Below are positions 18,975 through 27,851 of a DNA stretch of 64,000 bases, piece after piece. Position numbers and translations under genes: made by a program. The DNA is from JAWKOK01 sp963765875 (GTDB lineage Bacteria; Chloroflexota; Anaerolineae; Caldilineales; Caldilineaceae). The notes under the pieces are model-generated. The model worked only from the letters and a program-made list of their open reading frames with translations, made no database searches and was not told where the DNA came from. The stretch is taken from the NCBI GenBank assembly GCA_963765875.1, contig CAVXYK010000017.1:248001-312000 (forward strand), given 5' to 3'. Every line of letters begins with the position of its first letter. Position 1 is the first letter of the stretch.

Positions 18975-19236
18975 GACCACATGCCCTCATCGATGACACG
19001 CTGTGAAGCCAAAGCCTGTTCAAACTCATCAGAATCCTCTTCACTCCAGGTGCCCGCCAGATGATCCAGATCTGTGAAGTCTCGCTCTTTCGTCGAGGCG
19101 TCAAGCTGATATTGGCCCACTGCCTCGTTGAGCACGCGCACTAGATAGCGATTCATACTGATCTCTTGACGCGTGGATGCTTCTTTCAAGTGTGGTGGAG
19201 CGCCTCGTCAATACCACGGACAGTCAACTGTGTCAT
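18971..19236 (-). CDS. FitA/VapB-like antitoxin (frameshifted)
   Basis: An open frame from TTG 19189 gives only the C-terminal part. Just upstream, ATG 19236 with a strong GGAGG site starts MTQLTVRGIDEALHHT, which then hits a stop; inserting one T in CACACTTGAAA joins it to LKEASTRQEISMNRYLVRVL. The repaired 88-residue protein has the N-terminal ribbon-helix-helix of FitA/VapB antitoxins (family pattern QLTVRxID..L...LK..A...G.S) and an acidic C-terminus (WSEEDSDEFEQALA) that would neutralise the toxin. Autoregulation is usual in the family. Confidence 0.75.
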
Positions 19237-19364
19237 TCTTGCCTCCATCCCATATCCTGCATACACAACGCATTCACCAATGACATCATAGCGCAGGCAA
19301 CACAAGAATGCAATGCTATACATGAATCCTGGATGGTTCTGAGAGCACCAGAATTCATGCGCGA

Positions 19365-19397
19365 AGAAGTCGGGCTTTTATCAAAAGCCCGACTTCT
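19365..19397 (-). terminator. ileS terminator (bidirectional hairpin)
   Basis: Perfect 15-bp inverted repeat AGAAGTCGGGCTTTT (19365-19379) and AAAAGCCCGACTTCT (19383-19397) with a 3-nt loop, about 30 nt after the ileS stop. A-rich and T-rich stem ends make it effective in either direction. Confidence 0.85.
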
Positions 19398-19426
19398 GGT
19401 CAACCAACATTCTCTTTCGAGACGAA

Positions 19427-22400
19427 CTACTTCTTACTCACGGCCACCGTCACCTGCTTGCCGTCGAGTTCGAAGCTGACCTGCGCAAGATGGCCCGGCA
19501 GTTCGCTGTCGACCACGTGGACCAGATCCACGCTCAGCGTCTCCTGGCGGACGTAGCGGCCGTAGATGACCAGCAGATCATGGATCAGGCCGGACTCGAC
19601 GCCGTCATCATCGCTCACGTAGGTGACGATGCGGTCGCTGATCTCGAGATCGGCATCCTTGCGCAACTGCTGGATGCGCCGCACCAGCTCGCGCGCGTTG
19701 CCCTCCTGGACCAGCTCAGGCGTCAGGTCGGTGGTGACGGCCACCAGATAGCCGCCGTCCTCGGCCACGCTGTAGCCGACACGGGGCGAGCTGCGCACCT
19801 CCACATCCTCGGGCGTGATCTCGTACTGCTCGCCCTCCGCCTCGACAACGAACGACTCGCCGGCGGCCACATGGGCGGCCAGTTCGTTCTGGTCCATGCC
19901 GCTCATGGCCTGGCGGATCTTGGGATAGCCGCGGCCATACTTCTGCCCCAACTGCTTGGGATAGGGGAAGACCTCGACGTCGACCAGATCGCCGCTGGCA
20001 TGGGTGAAGACCAACTCCTTGACATTCAGTTCATCCAGCACAAGCTGTTGCAGGCGCACCAGCCCGGCATCCTCTTCCTCGTTGAGCGTGCGCACCACGA
20101 CCTGGGCCAACGGCTGGCGCACCTTGCAGGTTGGCGTTCTGGCGGGCGGCATGGCCCAGGCTGGTCACCTTCTGGGCCAGCGCCATGTCCGGCTCAACTG
20201 CTCGTCGATCAGCGACTCATCGTAGGCAGGCCAGCGGCTCAGATGCACGCTGTCCGGCGCGTCCGGATCCGTCGAGACGACCAGGTTCTGGTAGATCTCC
20301 TCAGCGATGAAGGGCGTCGACGGAGCCAGCAGCTGGCTCAGCTTCACCAACACCTCATGCAACGTCGCCAGCGCGGCCGGATCGCCATCCCAGAAACGCC
20401 GCCGGCTCAGGCGCACGTACCAGTTGCTCACGCTGTCCACAAACTCGGCGATCGGCCGCGTCGCACCGAGCACATCGTAGTTCTCCATGGCCTCGGTCAC
20501 ATCGCGGACCAGGAGATTCAGCTCGGAAAGCACCCAGCGGTCGAGCGTGGGGCGGGTGGCGTAGGGGATGGGGCGTGCATCGCCCCACTCCCCATCGCCC
20601 CTCGCACCAGGTTCGCATACGTCACATAGAAACTGATACGTATTCCACAACGTATTCATGAACTTACGCACCGTCTCGCCGACCAGGTTGACGCTGAAAC
20701 GGCGGCTGTTGCCGGGAGGGCTGGCCGTGTACATGTTCCAGCGTGTGGCGTCTGCGCCATGGGCATCGAAGACCTCCCACGGGTTGACCACGTTGCCCTT
20801 GGACTTGCTCATCTTGCTGCCGTCCTCGGCCAGGATGTGGCCCAGGCAGATGACGTTCTGATAGGCCGGCCGGTCGAAGAGCAGCGTGCTGACCGCGTGC
20901 AGCGTGTAGAACCAGCCGCGTGTCTGGTCGATGGCCTCGCAGATGTAGTCGGCCTGCTGCTGTCGCTCCCAGACTTCCTGGTTCTCGAACGGATAGTGCC
21001 ACTGGGCCACCGGCATGGAGCCGGAGTCGTACCAGCAGTCGGCCACCTCGGTGATGCGGCGCATGGTCCCACCGTCGGGCGCGTCCCAGGTCAGCTCGTC
21101 CACATAGGGGCGATGCAGATCCAGCTCGGTCAGATCGCGGCCGACCTTTTCAGACAGCTCAGCCACCGAGCCGATGCACTCGGCATAGGTGCTGTCCGGC
21201 GCGTCGCTGACCCAGATGGGCAGCGGCGTTCCCCAGAAGCGATCGCGGCCCAGCGCCCAATCCACATTGTTCTCCAGCCACTTGCCGAAACGACCATCCT
21301 TGATGTGGCCCGGATACCAGTTGATCTCCTGGTTCAGATTGACCAGCTGGTCGCGATAGGCGCTGGTGCGGATGTACCAGGTCTCCTTGGCGTAGTAGAG
21401 CAACGGCGAATCGCAGCGCCAGCAGAAGGGATAGGTATGCTCGTAGTGGCCGGACTTGTAGAGCAGGCCGCGGCTCTGCCAGCTCGTCCTGGATGGCCGG
21501 ATCGGCATCCTTGACGAAGACACCGGCCCACGGCTCCACCTCCGGCTTGAAGGCCCCGGTCGGCGTGATGGTCTGGATCACAGGCAGATTGTGCTTGCGC
21601 CCCACCTCCATGTCATCAGCGCCGAAGGCCGGCGCGATGTGGACGATGCCGCTGCCGTCGTCGGTGCTCACGAAGTCGGCGGCCACCACATAGGCATACT
21701 CCTCTTCCACCGGGAAGAAGCTGTAGAGCGGCTCGTAGCGCTTGCCCAGCAGATCGGTCCCCTTGAACGTCTCCACGACCTCGTAGCCGGGCGCCAGTAC
21801 GGTCTCGGCCAGATCCTTGGCCAGGTAGAGCATGTCGCCGCTGACATCAACGGCTTTCACGTAGTCAATATTCTCGCCCACGGCCAGCGCGACATTGCCG
21901 GGCAACGTCCACGGCGTGGTCGTCCAGGCCAGAAGATAGGTATTCTCTTCATCCAGCACCTTGAACTTCACATAGACGCTGGGATCGACCGTGCCTTCCT
22001 TGTAGCCCTGGGACAGCTCATGGCTGCTCAGCGGCGTGCCGCAACGGGGGCAGTAGGGAACGACCTTGTGCCCCTGGAAGAGCAGGTCCTTCTCCCAGAG
22101 CTGCTTCATGATCCACCAGAGCGATTCGACATACTCGTTGTGGAAGGTCACGTAGGCCGTCTTGAGATCGACCCAGTAGGCCATGCGCTCGGTCACGGCC
22201 TCCCACTCGCTGATGTACTCCATGGTCGACTCGCGGCAGAGCTTGTTGAACTCGGCGATGCCGAATTCTTCAATCTGCTGCTTGCCGGAGAGGCCCAGTC
22301 GTTTCTCGACCTCGATCTCAACGGGCAGGCCATGGGTATCCCAGCCGCCGCGGCGCTGCACGTAGCAGCCCTGCATGGTGTGGTAGCGCGGGAAGATGTC

Positions 22401-22622
22401 CTTGAACGAGCGCGACAGCACATGGTGGATGCCGGGACGTCCATTGGCCGTCGGCGGTCCCTCATAGAAGACATACTCGGGACCGCCCTCGCGTTCACGC
22501 ATGCTGCGCTGGAAGACGTCTCGCTCACGCCAGAGATCGAGAATCTGGGTCTCCATCTCTGGAAAGTTGACAGAGGGACTGACGTCCCTAAACGGTGCTT
22601 TGGTTCTAGTTTCTTCAGTCAT
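19427..22622 (-). CDS. ileS: isoleucyl-tRNA synthetase (three frameshifts)
   Basis: About 1,065 codons when frames are joined. The class I signatures are present: PGIHHVLSRSFKD (HIGH) and GSKMSKSKGN (KMSKS), with the editing domain between them and the anticodon-binding region after RFSVNLVGETVRKFMNTLWN. Frame breaks lie near 21479 (one extra G), 20195 (one G missing) and 20126 (one extra C); repairing them restores DELQSRGLLYKSGHY and EQLEPDMALAQKVTSLGHAA running into KVRQPLAQVVV. The net +1 fits the total length of 3,196 nt. An essential gene with three homopolymer-type breaks points to sequence errors. It sits downstream of a T-box with an Ile specifier. Confidence 0.95.
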
Positions 22623-22650
22623 AATGGTTCATCCTATGTCCTATTTCAGG

Positions 22651-22693
22651 CAGTTCTATTCACGCAGTTCTACTTCACGCAGTTCTATTTCAG
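22651..22693. repeat. three tandem copies of CAGTTCTATTTCACG
   Basis: CAGTTCTATTCACG, CAGTTCTACTTCACG and CAGTTCTATTTCAG follow head to tail between the transposase stop and the ileS start. They occupy the ileS translation-leader position, leaving no clear ribosome site nearby. Confidence 0.7.
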
Positions 22694-23206
22694 TCGCCGT
22701 CCCAGCAAACGGTCCGGCTTTGTCCAGCCCCAGCCCAACTTGTACACCCCTCGTTCGACCCACGCCTGGTAGCTGCTGTGTGGCCACTCTTCCGGCCGCT
22801 CGACCAGACCATGATGGACCGGGTTGTAGTGAATCGAGTCCAAGGCGACAGCAAAGTCACCGACATCATGGACCCGCTGTATCGCATACGCACGTTGCCA
22901 GACTTGCTCGGCTGAAGGCATGCCCAGCATCTGACGGCGGTCCTGTTCGAACTGGGCCAATGCCGGCCGCACAATGGAATCGGCATTCACATTTCCCTCC
23001 GGACGCACCAGCAGATGTAGGTGCTCGGGCAACAGCACGAAGGCCACGGTCTCAAATGGGCTGCGTCGCTTCACCCGATTGAGCACCTCGCGCAATGCAT
23101 GATAGTCGGTCTCGTCGTTAAGGACCGGCTCCTGCCCGATGGTCATGAGCGTCAGGAAGACGCAGTCGGGTTGGAAGTATCGATCATAGATCGTTGAGTC
23201 TGGCAT
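22685..23206 (-). CDS. REP-associated tyrosine transposase (RAYT, IS200-like Y1 domain)
   Basis: A 173-residue Y1-transposase-family protein. It has the HUH metal site in LLPEHLHLLVRP and the likely catalytic Tyr region in ALDSIHYNPVHHGLV, followed by the family tail RPEEWPHSSYQAWVERGVY. Start ATG 23206 gives MPDSTIYDRYFQPDCVFLTL, matching the usual RAYT N-terminus (YRRYFxPxxxxFxT). The frame is open further upstream but that part overlaps the palindrome. RAYTs are single-copy domesticated transposases linked to REP sequences. It lies between alaX and ileS on the same strand. Confidence 0.9.
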   Translation of the reverse strand: MPDSTIYDRYFQPDCVFLTLMTIGQEPVLNDETDYHALREVLNRVKRRSPFETVAFVLLPEHLHLLVRPEGNVNADSIVRPALAQFEQDRRQMLGMPSAEQVWQRAYAIQRVHDVGDFAVALDSIHYNPVHHGLVERPEEWPHSSYQAWVERGVYKLGWGWTKPDRLLGRRLK

Positions 23207-23232
23207 TGCTTCAGTCCAATTGGGCTCTGCTA

Positions 23233-23296
23233 GGTGGCAGTCACTGGCAAAATGAATAATCGTCATCGAAGCCCTGGTCTGCCAGTGACTGTCACC
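23233..23296. repeat. REP-like inverted repeat next to the RAYT gene
   Basis: Arms GGTGGCAGTCACTGGCA (23233-23249) and TGCCAGTGACTGTCACC (23280-23296) pair with a single mismatch around a 30-nt spacer. The palindrome lies immediately upstream of the transposase start, where RAYT genes characteristically carry the REP elements they act on. Confidence 0.7.
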
Positions 23297-23315
23297 CAGC
23301 GTCGCGCTCATCATC

Positions 23316-24047
23316 TCACCCAAGCTCGATATAGATCCGCTTGTTGATCTTGCCCTTGCTCTTGTAGTCGACGACCTTCAATTCGCCGACCTCGCTGGTG
23401 TTGTTGACATGCGTTCCGCCATCGGCCTGCAAGTCCAGCCCGACGATCTCGACGGTGCGCACCTCCTGAATGCCCGCCGGCAACAGGTTGATCTTGGTGC
23501 GGATCAGGTCCGGAATCTGGAAGGCCTCGTCGCGTGGCAGGATCTGTGCCCGCACGTCTCGGCCGGATGCGATCTCGACATTGCACGCTGCCTCGATCTC
23601 GCTGATCAGCTCGCGCGTCATGGACTCAAATTCGAAGTCCATGCGGCTCTTGCCCGGATCCATGTTGCCGCCGGTGACGCTGGCGCCATAGTCTCGCCAG
23701 ACTACGCCACAGAGCACGTGCATGGCCGTGTGCGTGCGCATCAGTTTGTAGCGGCGTTCCCAGTCCAACTCACCATGGACGGGGTCGCCGATGGTAATCG
23801 AAGCCTCTCCGCCATTGGTCGACAACCAGTGCCATATCTTGCCGCCCTCTCGCTTCACCTTGTTCACGGTAAAGCGGGCGTCGCCCACGGTCAACCAACC
23901 CGTATCATTGGGCTGCCCGCCGCCTCCCGGATAAAAGGCCGTAGCGTCCAGAACCACACGAAGATTGTTCTCGCCGGCATCAACATCGGCTATCGTCGCA
24001 TCAAATTCGGTAAGATACGCATCCTGATAGTAGAGCAATTCGGTCAT
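23316..24047 (-). CDS. alanyl-tRNA editing protein (AlaX family)
   Basis: A 243-residue trans-editing protein that deacylates mischarged tRNA (Ser- or Gly-tRNAAla in known members). It shows the N-terminal beta-domain motif TAFYPGGGGQPNDTG and the second additional domain with zinc motifs RTHTAMHVL (HxxxH) and DLQADGGTHVNNTSEVG. There is no aminoacylation domain, so it is free-standing AlaX rather than AlaRS. Start ATG 24047. It is the first gene after the T-box leader and is followed by the transposase and ileS. Confidence 0.93.
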   Translation of the reverse strand: MTELLYYQDAYLTEFDATIADVDAGENNLRVVLDATAFYPGGGGQPNDTGWLTVGDARFTVNKVKREGGKIWHWLSTNGGEASITIGDPVHGELDWERRYKLMRTHTAMHVLCGVVWRDYGASVTGGNMDPGKSRMDFEFESMTRELISEIEAACNVEIASGRDVRAQILPRDEAFQIPDLIRTKINLLPAGIQEVRTVEIVGLDLQADGGTHVNNTSEVGELKVVDYKSKGKINKRIYIELG

Positions 24048-24082
24048 GATTTCCTACCCTTTGGGTAAGGGAGTGGTGATTG

Positions 24083-24153
24083 GGGATTGGCGATTGGGAG
24101 ACTGGGTGATTGCGGCACACGGACAATCACCCAGTCTCCCAATCACCAATCCC
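24083..24153. repeat. 30-bp-arm hairpin made of GGGGATT-type repeats
   Basis: Arms 24083-24112 and 24124-24153 match at 29 of 30 positions around an 11-nt loop (left arm begins GGGATTGGCGATTGGGAGAC). It lies in the leader between the T-box terminator and the alaX start, so the nascent RNA would form a second very stable hairpin there. Related blocks occur at 18452, 42861 and 43587. Confidence 0.85.
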
Positions 24154-24186
24154 TTTCTCCCGACTCCCCACTCCCTTCTCCCCAAT

Positions 24187-24505
24187 AGAAAATCCCGCCC
24201 CCAAAACGGGGACGGGCTTGAAAGTCCGCGATACCACCCCGGTTCCCAGGCCGTTCTTTCTATCATTCCACGGCATGGACACCTCAGCTGCAGAGCCGAC
24301 AACAGACTGTCCGTCGAGTCCACCGTGGGGATAACGGGCCACGTTCCCGGTGACGTCTACTAAGATGACAATGCTTGCGGGTCACCTTTTTGAGCCACTG
24401 CTCCGGAGGGATATTCGATGTCGAAGGGTCCATCCGGCTTCCACCATCCCGGACTCGCTGCGAACCGTCTTGCGAGACGTTTCGACACCTACTCGTCTCC
24501 ATCAA
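24187..24505 (-). ncRNA. T-box leader with isoleucine (AUC) specifier
   Basis: Minus-strand features in order: stem I start GGAGACGAGTAGG with the AGTA loop-E motif; GGTGTCGAA pairing with TTCGACATC; GGATGGTGGAAGCCGG in the distal stem; specifier loop GAATATCCC closed by CTCC; T-box sequence GGGGTGGTATCGCGG (24226-24240 complement); and a GC-rich terminator with T-run (24188-24217). Aligning with the B. subtilis glyQS specifier loop (GAAAGGCA) places AUC in the specifier position, that is tRNA-Ile. The UGGU of the T-box pairs with an ACCA 3' end. It would control alaX and, downstream, ileS. Confidence 0.9.
24188..24217 (-). terminator. T-box attenuator terminator
   Basis: On the minus strand GCCCGTCCCCGTTTTGGGGG followed by CGGGATTTT forms a GC-rich stem ending in T residues, directly after the T-box motif. 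It is the alternative to the antiterminator bound by uncharged tRNA. Confidence 0.85.
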
Positions 24506-24527
24506 CGCACTGTTTAATGTTGGGAGA

Positions 24528-24556
24528 AGTGTAGCACCGACACGGCTCAGTGTCAA
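24528..24556 (-). promoter_or_regulatory. sigma70-type promoter of the T-box operon
   Basis: On the minus strand TTGACA (24551-24556) and TACACT (24528-24533) are spaced by 17 nt, placing the transcript start near 24521, about 16 nt before stem I of the T-box. Confidence 0.8.
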
Positions 24557-24626
24557 GGGTATTGGAAATACGAAATTTGGGCATGGTTCAGGTCCCAAAT
24601 CGGGAAAGAACGGTCACATCGGATTT

Positions 24627-25118
24627 CTAAACGGATGCCGATCTCCGTTCCATCAGTACCACATCTCGCCACACTCCATCCATCTGACCCAGCTTTTCGC
24701 GTAGGCCGACAATGCGAAAGCCGGCCTTCTCATGCAGTCGGATACTGGTCTGATTTTCGGGGAAGATGCCGGCCTGTAGTGTCCAGATTCCGGCTGCCTC
24801 AGACGTATTGACCAGGTGCGTCAGCAACTTGCCTCCAACGCCCCTCCCCCAGACCGCTGGATCGACATAGATTGAGACCTCGGCAACGCCTGCATAGACC
24901 TGGCGGCTGGACACATGTGAGAGTGCGGCCCACGCTAACACACGTCCATCTTTATCGATGGCCTTGAAGACTAGCCCACTGATTTTGCCTGCGAACCAAG
25001 TGTCGCCATCAGGCACATCGCCAACCGCCTGAAACGTGGCGTGGCCGGTCCGGATACCGGCGATGTAGATGCGTTTGATATTCGGCCAGTCGGCGCGCAG
25101 AGCAGGTTCGATTCTCAT
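24627..25118 (-). CDS. GNAT-family N-acetyltransferase (phosphinothricin acetyltransferase-like)
   Basis: A 163-residue GNAT protein. It follows the Pat/Bar-type layout: MRIEPALRADWPNIKRIY at the N-terminus, AWAALSHVSSRQVYAGVAEVSIYV, the acetyl-CoA loop GRGVGGKLLTHLV (about 89-101) and QTSIRLHEKAGFRIVGL near the end. Start ATG 25118 follows GAAGGAGAAATC. Such proteins acetylate amino groups of small molecules such as phosphinothricin or methionine sulfone; the actual substrate is unknown. Single gene, same strand as the T-box operon but with its own upstream region. Confidence 0.88.
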   Translation of the reverse strand: MRIEPALRADWPNIKRIYIAGIRTGHATFQAVGDVPDGDTWFAGKISGLVFKAIDKDGRVLAWAALSHVSSRQVYAGVAEVSIYVDPAVWGRGVGGKLLTHLVNTSEAAGIWTLQAGIFPENQTSIRLHEKAGFRIVGLREKLGQMDGVWRDVVLMERRSASV

Positions 25119-25158
25119 GATTTCTCCTTCACGGTGCCAATCCGGGCACGGCCGCAGT

Positions 25159-25220
25159 GTGCGACGCACTGTCCAAACGAGTCGCCGTTTAACCAGTCAT
25201 AGTTGGACAGTGCGTCGCAC
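25159..25220. repeat. perfect 18-bp inverted repeat
   Basis: GTGCGACGCACTGTCCAA (25159-25176) and TTGGACAGTGCGTCGCAC (25203-25220) are exact complements with a 26-nt spacer. The arm contains a smaller palindrome GTGCG-A-CGCAC. It lies between the divergent GNAT and sulfatase genes. The TTGGACA end also occurs in the palindrome at 18542. Confidence 0.8.
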
Positions 25221-25398
25221 GCTCCCCATCAACCAGGACCGGACCTTTCCAGATTTCCAAATCGTCCAGTTGACAACCCATCTCCCCTGTAGGATGATCC
25301 AGTTGCGGGAAACAGGAACAGAACATCTATCCGTGCCCCATCCAAGCCTATCAGTGTCCATCTGTGACAAAAAACACACCCGCAAAAGGAAGCGCGCC

Positions 25399-26847
25399 AT
25401 GACGCCCGATAAACGCCCCAACATACTCTTCATCTGTGTCGATCAATGGCGGGCTGACTGCCTTGGCTTCACCGGCCATCCCACCGTGGAGACACCCCAT
25501 CTGGACCGGCTGGCTAAGGAGAGCACGAACTTCACGCAGGCGTATGCGGCCACGCCCACCTGTGTCCCGGCGCGGGCGGCCATTCTCACTGGACTATCGC
25601 CGCGTCATCATGGCTTCGTAGGCTATGATGACCACGCCCCATGGCACTACGATGTAACGCTGCCGGGCCTGCTGGCCGATGCAGGATATCATACCCAGTG
25701 TGTCGGCAAAATGCATGTCAACCCGGCCCGCCAGTTGATGGGCTTTCACAATGTCGTCCTGCATGACGGCTACCTGCACCGCGAGCGATCCAAGAGCGAT
25801 GACTACAGCCTGGTCGACGATTACACGCCCTGGCTGCGTGAGCAACTGGGCCAACCTACTGCCGACTACATCGACACCGGCGTCGGCTGCAACGGCTACG
25901 TCGCCCGGCCATGGATGTACGACGAGATGCTCCATCCGACCTCGTGGGTTGTCACGGAAAGCATCGATTTTCTACGCCGCCGTGACCCGACCAAGCCCTT
26001 CTTTCTGATGATGTCCTTCCACCGGCCTCATCCACCACTCGACCCGCCCCAGCATTATCTCGATCGCTATCTGGCCAAGGAATTGCCCGATCCGGTGGTG
26101 GGCGATTGGGCCCCCGATGAACTCCCGGTTCGTGGCCTGGACAGCCCGGTACCGACTGATCGCGATCAGATCGACATGGCACGGAGCGCCTACTACGCCC
26201 AGATCACCCAGATCGACCATCATCTGAATCGTATGTTTATGGCGCTGTATGAGTCCGGCGTGCTAGAGAACACGGCCATCGTCTTCGTGGCTGACCACGG
26301 AGAGATGCTCTACGATCATAACCTGATCGCAAAGGGCTTGCCCTTTGACGCTTCGGCGCGCGTGCCTTTCCTGGTGCGATTACCGACAGCCGAGGCCCGG
26401 CAGTCGACTCTGCGACAGGTCGAGCAGCCGGTTGAGCTACGCGACATCCTGCCGACGCTTTGTGACCTTGCCGACGTCAATGTGCCGGTGAGCGTCGATG
26501 GCCGCAGCGTGCTGCCACTCTGCCAGGGCGAAGCCAATAACTGGCGTTCGAACATCCACGGAGAACACACGCTGGATGAAGGCTCCAACCAATGGCTCAC
26601 CGACGGGAGAGAGAAGTACATCTGGCTCACACAGGTGGGCCGGGAGATGCTCTTCGATATAGAAGCCGACCCGCTGGAGTTACACGATCTGTCTGCTGAA
26701 AGACCAGAGCGTGTTGAGCATTGGCGCGCCCTATTGATAGAAGCATTGACCGGACGCGAGGAGGGCTTTGTGCAGGGCGGCAAGTTGATTGTTGGACGTC
26801 CCCAACGGGCAACGCTTTCCGATCCAGGGACATTCAAGCAACGTTGA
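25399..26847 (+). CDS. type I sulfatase
   Basis: A 482-residue sulfatase. Metal ligands appear in NILFICVDQWRAD, and the activation motif TCVPARAAILTG (CxPxR, about residues 55-66) holds the Cys that is converted to formylglycine by a sulfatase-maturing enzyme. Further signatures: GYHTQCVGKMHVN and FVADHGEMLYDHN (second metal pair). Start ATG 25399 follows AAAGGA. No signal peptide is visible. Substrates could be sulfated sugars, phosphonate monoesters or choline sulfate; the genomic context does not settle this. Confidence 0.92.
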   Translation: MTPDKRPNILFICVDQWRADCLGFTGHPTVETPHLDRLAKESTNFTQAYAATPTCVPARAAILTGLSPRHHGFVGYDDHAPWHYDVTLPGLLADAGYHTQCVGKMHVNPARQLMGFHNVVLHDGYLHRERSKSDDYSLVDDYTPWLREQLGQPTADYIDTGVGCNGYVARPWMYDEMLHPTSWVVTESIDFLRRRDPTKPFFLMMSFHRPHPPLDPPQHYLDRYLAKELPDPVVGDWAPDELPVRGLDSPVPTDRDQIDMARSAYYAQITQIDHHLNRMFMALYESGVLENTAIVFVADHGEMLYDHNLIAKGLPFDASARVPFLVRLPTAEARQSTLRQVEQPVELRDILPTLCDLADVNVPVSVDGRSVLPLCQGEANNWRSNIHGEHTLDEGSNQWLTDGREKYIWLTQVGREMLFDIEADPLELHDLSAERPERVEHWRALLIEALTGREEGFVQGGKLIVGRPQRATLSDPGTFKQR

Positions 26848-26967
26848 TCGCCATCGGTCATTCAGTGCTGATTGAGATCCTATGTAGGGCGGGAATCCGT
26901 ACAAAAACATCCCATCAAAGTCGACTCACAGCGCCACATTGGAATTGTTGCGCCTTCAGTCCATTCG

Positions 26968-26997
26968 TTGACGCACCGCGCCAAAGTATGCTATTAT
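26968..26997 (+). promoter_or_regulatory. promoter upstream of the PHA-regulator-like gene
   Basis: TTGACG (26968-26973) and TATTAT (26992-26997) are separated by 18 nt. The predicted start near 27004 gives a leader of about 97 nt. Confidence 0.6.
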
Positions 26998-27100
26998 CCG
27001 CACGCGCTCACGTGGAAACAGAATCCTGTAGCAACCGCTCCCACAGGTCATTCCAAACAGTTCAGTGCCGGCTCGTTCTCACGAGTAGATAGCCATAGCT

Positions 27101-27778
27101 ATGCCAGATATCAAACGCTACCCAAATCGAAAGCTCTACGACACCGATGCCAAGCGATACGTAACGCTTGAGGACATTGCTGAGATGATTCGGTCGGGTC
27201 AAGATATTCATGTCACCGATCATGAATCGGGCGATGACCTCACGACATTGACGCTGACGCAAATCATCTTGGAGCAGGAGAAGAAGGCGTCAGGTTTCTT
27301 GCCTCGCTCACTGCTCACCAGCCTGATCCGCACTGGTGGAGACACGCTTGAGCAAGTGGTTCGCTCGCTGCAAGCTACGCTGATCCATTCGGACCAAGGC
27401 GATGATGCCCAGCGGTCCTCGACGGAAGATGAAGCGAAGCCGGAAGCAGATGGGGAAGAGGTAGAAGCGGATGAAGCCATTGTCCCGGACAGTGATAACG
27501 ATGGCGCAACCGGCTCAGTCGTTGATGATCGTGTGTCGGACATGTTGCACCTGCTCAACGTTCCCACCCGGCGCGACATGCGCCAACTGCAGGAACAACT
27601 GAATCTATTGAGTGTCAGACTGGAAGAACTCTCGGCAGAACAGGCAGCGGAAGAGAGAGAAACCGACGACTCAGGGCAAGAGATGGCAAAGAGTACGGAA
27701 AGTGACACGGCGTCAGACCGGCCCAATACCCAATCGGACGCACTCGAACCTAACTCATTGGAAACTAAACTCGGATAG
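27101..27778 (+). CDS. polyhydroxyalkanoate synthesis regulator-like DNA-binding protein
   Basis: A 225-residue protein whose N-terminal about 60 residues match the PHB/PHA accumulation regulator DNA-binding domain: IKRYPNRKLYDTDAKRYVTLEDIAEMIRSGQDIHV. The next part (TQIILEQEKK) is also typical. The rest (about 110-225) is acidic and low in complexity, with a coiled-coil segment near VPTRRDMRQLQEQLNLLSVRLEELSAEQA like phasin/PhaR proteins. No PHA synthase is in view, so a role in PHA storage is only suggested. A patatin gene follows 73 nt downstream. Confidence 0.85.
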   Translation: MPDIKRYPNRKLYDTDAKRYVTLEDIAEMIRSGQDIHVTDHESGDDLTTLTLTQIILEQEKKASGFLPRSLLTSLIRTGGDTLEQVVRSLQATLIHSDQGDDAQRSSTEDEAKPEADGEEVEADEAIVPDSDNDGATGSVVDDRVSDMLHLLNVPTRRDMRQLQEQLNLLSVRLEELSAEQAAEERETDDSGQEMAKSTESDTASDRPNTQSDALEPNSLETKLG

Positions 27779-27851
27779 GCCACTTGAGCTCTGAACCATC
27801 GGTTTGACGGGCTTGTTGACCTATTGCAGTTTAAGTGCCTCATAGACAGAC

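Noticed and set aside
21591..22772. 393-codon plus-strand frame opposite ileS
   Set aside because: Shadow frame of the GC-biased minus-strand ileS sequence; no recognisable domain. The same holds for the 379-codon frame at 19490-20629.
23400..23450. Asp in place of Cys in the AlaX motif DGGTHV
   Set aside because: I recall the DGGTHV form as usual for this bacterial AlaX subgroup, so it is not treated as a lost zinc ligand.
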